This document shows, in pieces, positions 63,071-64,000 of a stretch of DNA of 64,000 nt (position 1 is its first letter; every line of letters begins with the position of its first letter). The translations under genes and the position numbers were made by a program. This DNA comes from Climacium dendroides (Eukaryota; Streptophyta; Bryopsida; Hypnales; Climaciaceae), in assembly GCA_950106755.1 (NCBI GenBank), contig OX467083.1, forward strand, positions 4,377,501 to 4,441,500, in the 5' to 3' direction. Below the pieces are notes generated by a model, which saw only the letters and a list, made by a program, of their open reading frames with translations, was not told where the DNA came from and did no database searches.

Positions 63071-64000
63071 CAACGGAAACCTATGAAAAAAGTGGACTAG
63101 CCTTTAAGTGGTCACTTTTAGAGCATACTATCCTTAGTACGTAGCACTAAATTGAACATTAACACCAGAGAACTTGTAATTGCAATAACTCAATAAGTTT
63201 TTAGAATTTTTCTATTTTTAAAAATGATAGAAGTAGAAAGATCACTAAATTTTTTCATCCATAGCCCACTATGGACGGTGCTTATAAGTTGTAGTCACAA
63301 AATCAATTACTTCACAAATATGATTGCAAGGCCGTAAGTCACATATCAATCACATTTGTCCCATGTGACTAGTTTTGCAGTCATATGTTCTAGTCACAAA
63401 ACCTGTCACTTTCTTGTAGTAAAAGAACTTTTTATGCTTCATTTTGAAAAAATCAAATACATAAAATGGATTAACAATATAAATAAATTTAACTTTTGGA
63501 AGGAGGCATAAGTACCACAATAGTAGACTGATACTAGTTAACCCTCAGGGATTTTTGACAATGATTTCACTAAAAACGTTGTTACAAGGTTTTGTAATTA
63601 GGTTCGGAATAGCACTAAGCTTTTGCTGTAAAGTGCTTTGTATACATCAATAATCTCCCTAAACATCCTAAATAATCATAAATCTACCTTCAAGGTCCTT
63701 ATATTCTCAAATCCCTATTTTATAATTCCTTCAATAATCTAGAAATTGTCATATCTAGCTTTGATCTAGCATAACTATTGAACAGTAGTTCCAAATGACT
63801 TGAAGCTTTGCCATATTATAGATCAACTACTTAAATATTCCTATACCAACTTTCAACTCAATTCAAGATACTGTTCAACTTTGGTGAACATTTTCCCAAT
63901 ACTAACTTCCTAACCCTCACAACCTCCACACCCTAGTTGTATTTTGTACATAACTTTTAGATCTCAAGTCCATTGAAGCTAAATTTCTGGCATAAAGTAG

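Noticed and set aside
63240..63420. Possible CACTA-like end pair (TTGTAGTCACAAAATC and CTTTCTTGTAGTA)
   Set aside because: The inverted match is short and interrupted, and flanks show no target duplication.

Overview
The window looks like a piece of a large, repeat-rich nuclear genome of a land plant. The protein relics (PIF/Harbinger with a NAM-associated partner, KIAA1586-like hAT, TRRAP/Tra1, a plant-type P-loop kinase-like gene with GT-AG introns) are of plant type. The very low gene density, AT-rich intergenic DNA and isolated GC-rich islands suggest a seedless plant (bryophyte, lycophyte or fern), but that part is inference and the species cannot be read from the sequence.

Only one gene looks intact: a three-exon gene on the minus strand (15139-16681) for a 311-residue P-loop NTPase/kinase-like protein, set in a GC-rich island of about 14.9-17.6 kb. 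A second host gene is represented by an intron-containing but clearly broken copy of the N-terminal part of TRRAP/Tra1 (minus strand, 55487-56943, possibly on to about 54.1 kb). Two further GC-rich blocks (about 7.15-7.73 kb and 42.8-46.7 kb) look like promoter or CpG-island DNA without a recognisable gene.

Most of the rest is transposon debris. From left to right: a decayed two-protein PIF/Harbinger element (2.0-5.3 kb); a dispersed repeat family of about 0.9 kb with complementary ends (copies near 11-13, 22.5, 36.3, 41.5 and 44.5 kb); an 89-bp CACTA-type miniature element (23.7 kb); a 153-bp near-perfect hairpin with an 8-bp target duplication (24.9 kb); a hAT/KIAA1586-like transposase pseudogene (25.9-29.6 kb) split by a 570-bp element with perfect 41-bp inverted ends; a degenerate satellite of about 94 bp x 13 (38.57-39.74 kb); a 54-bp x 3 repeat (40.96-41.12 kb); a Tourist-like MITE with TAA duplication (42.5 kb); a minus-strand retroelement relic carrying a zinc knuckle, an aspartic-protease-like domain, a C5-methyltransferase-like domain and a PHD finger (51.0-48.87 kb); a Stowaway-like element with an empty-site paralogue in the same window (52.07-52.64 kb); a 4.2-kb foldback element with about 560-bp inverted arms built from tandem units (57.5-61.7 kb); and a LINE-like 3' relic (62.3-62.85 kb).

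The most unusual items are the foldback element with its odd CCAAYTNGG-studded core, the methyltransferase/PHD retroelement, and the young hairpin element. Nothing in the window forms an operon-like system; the genes do not cooperate in any way visible here.
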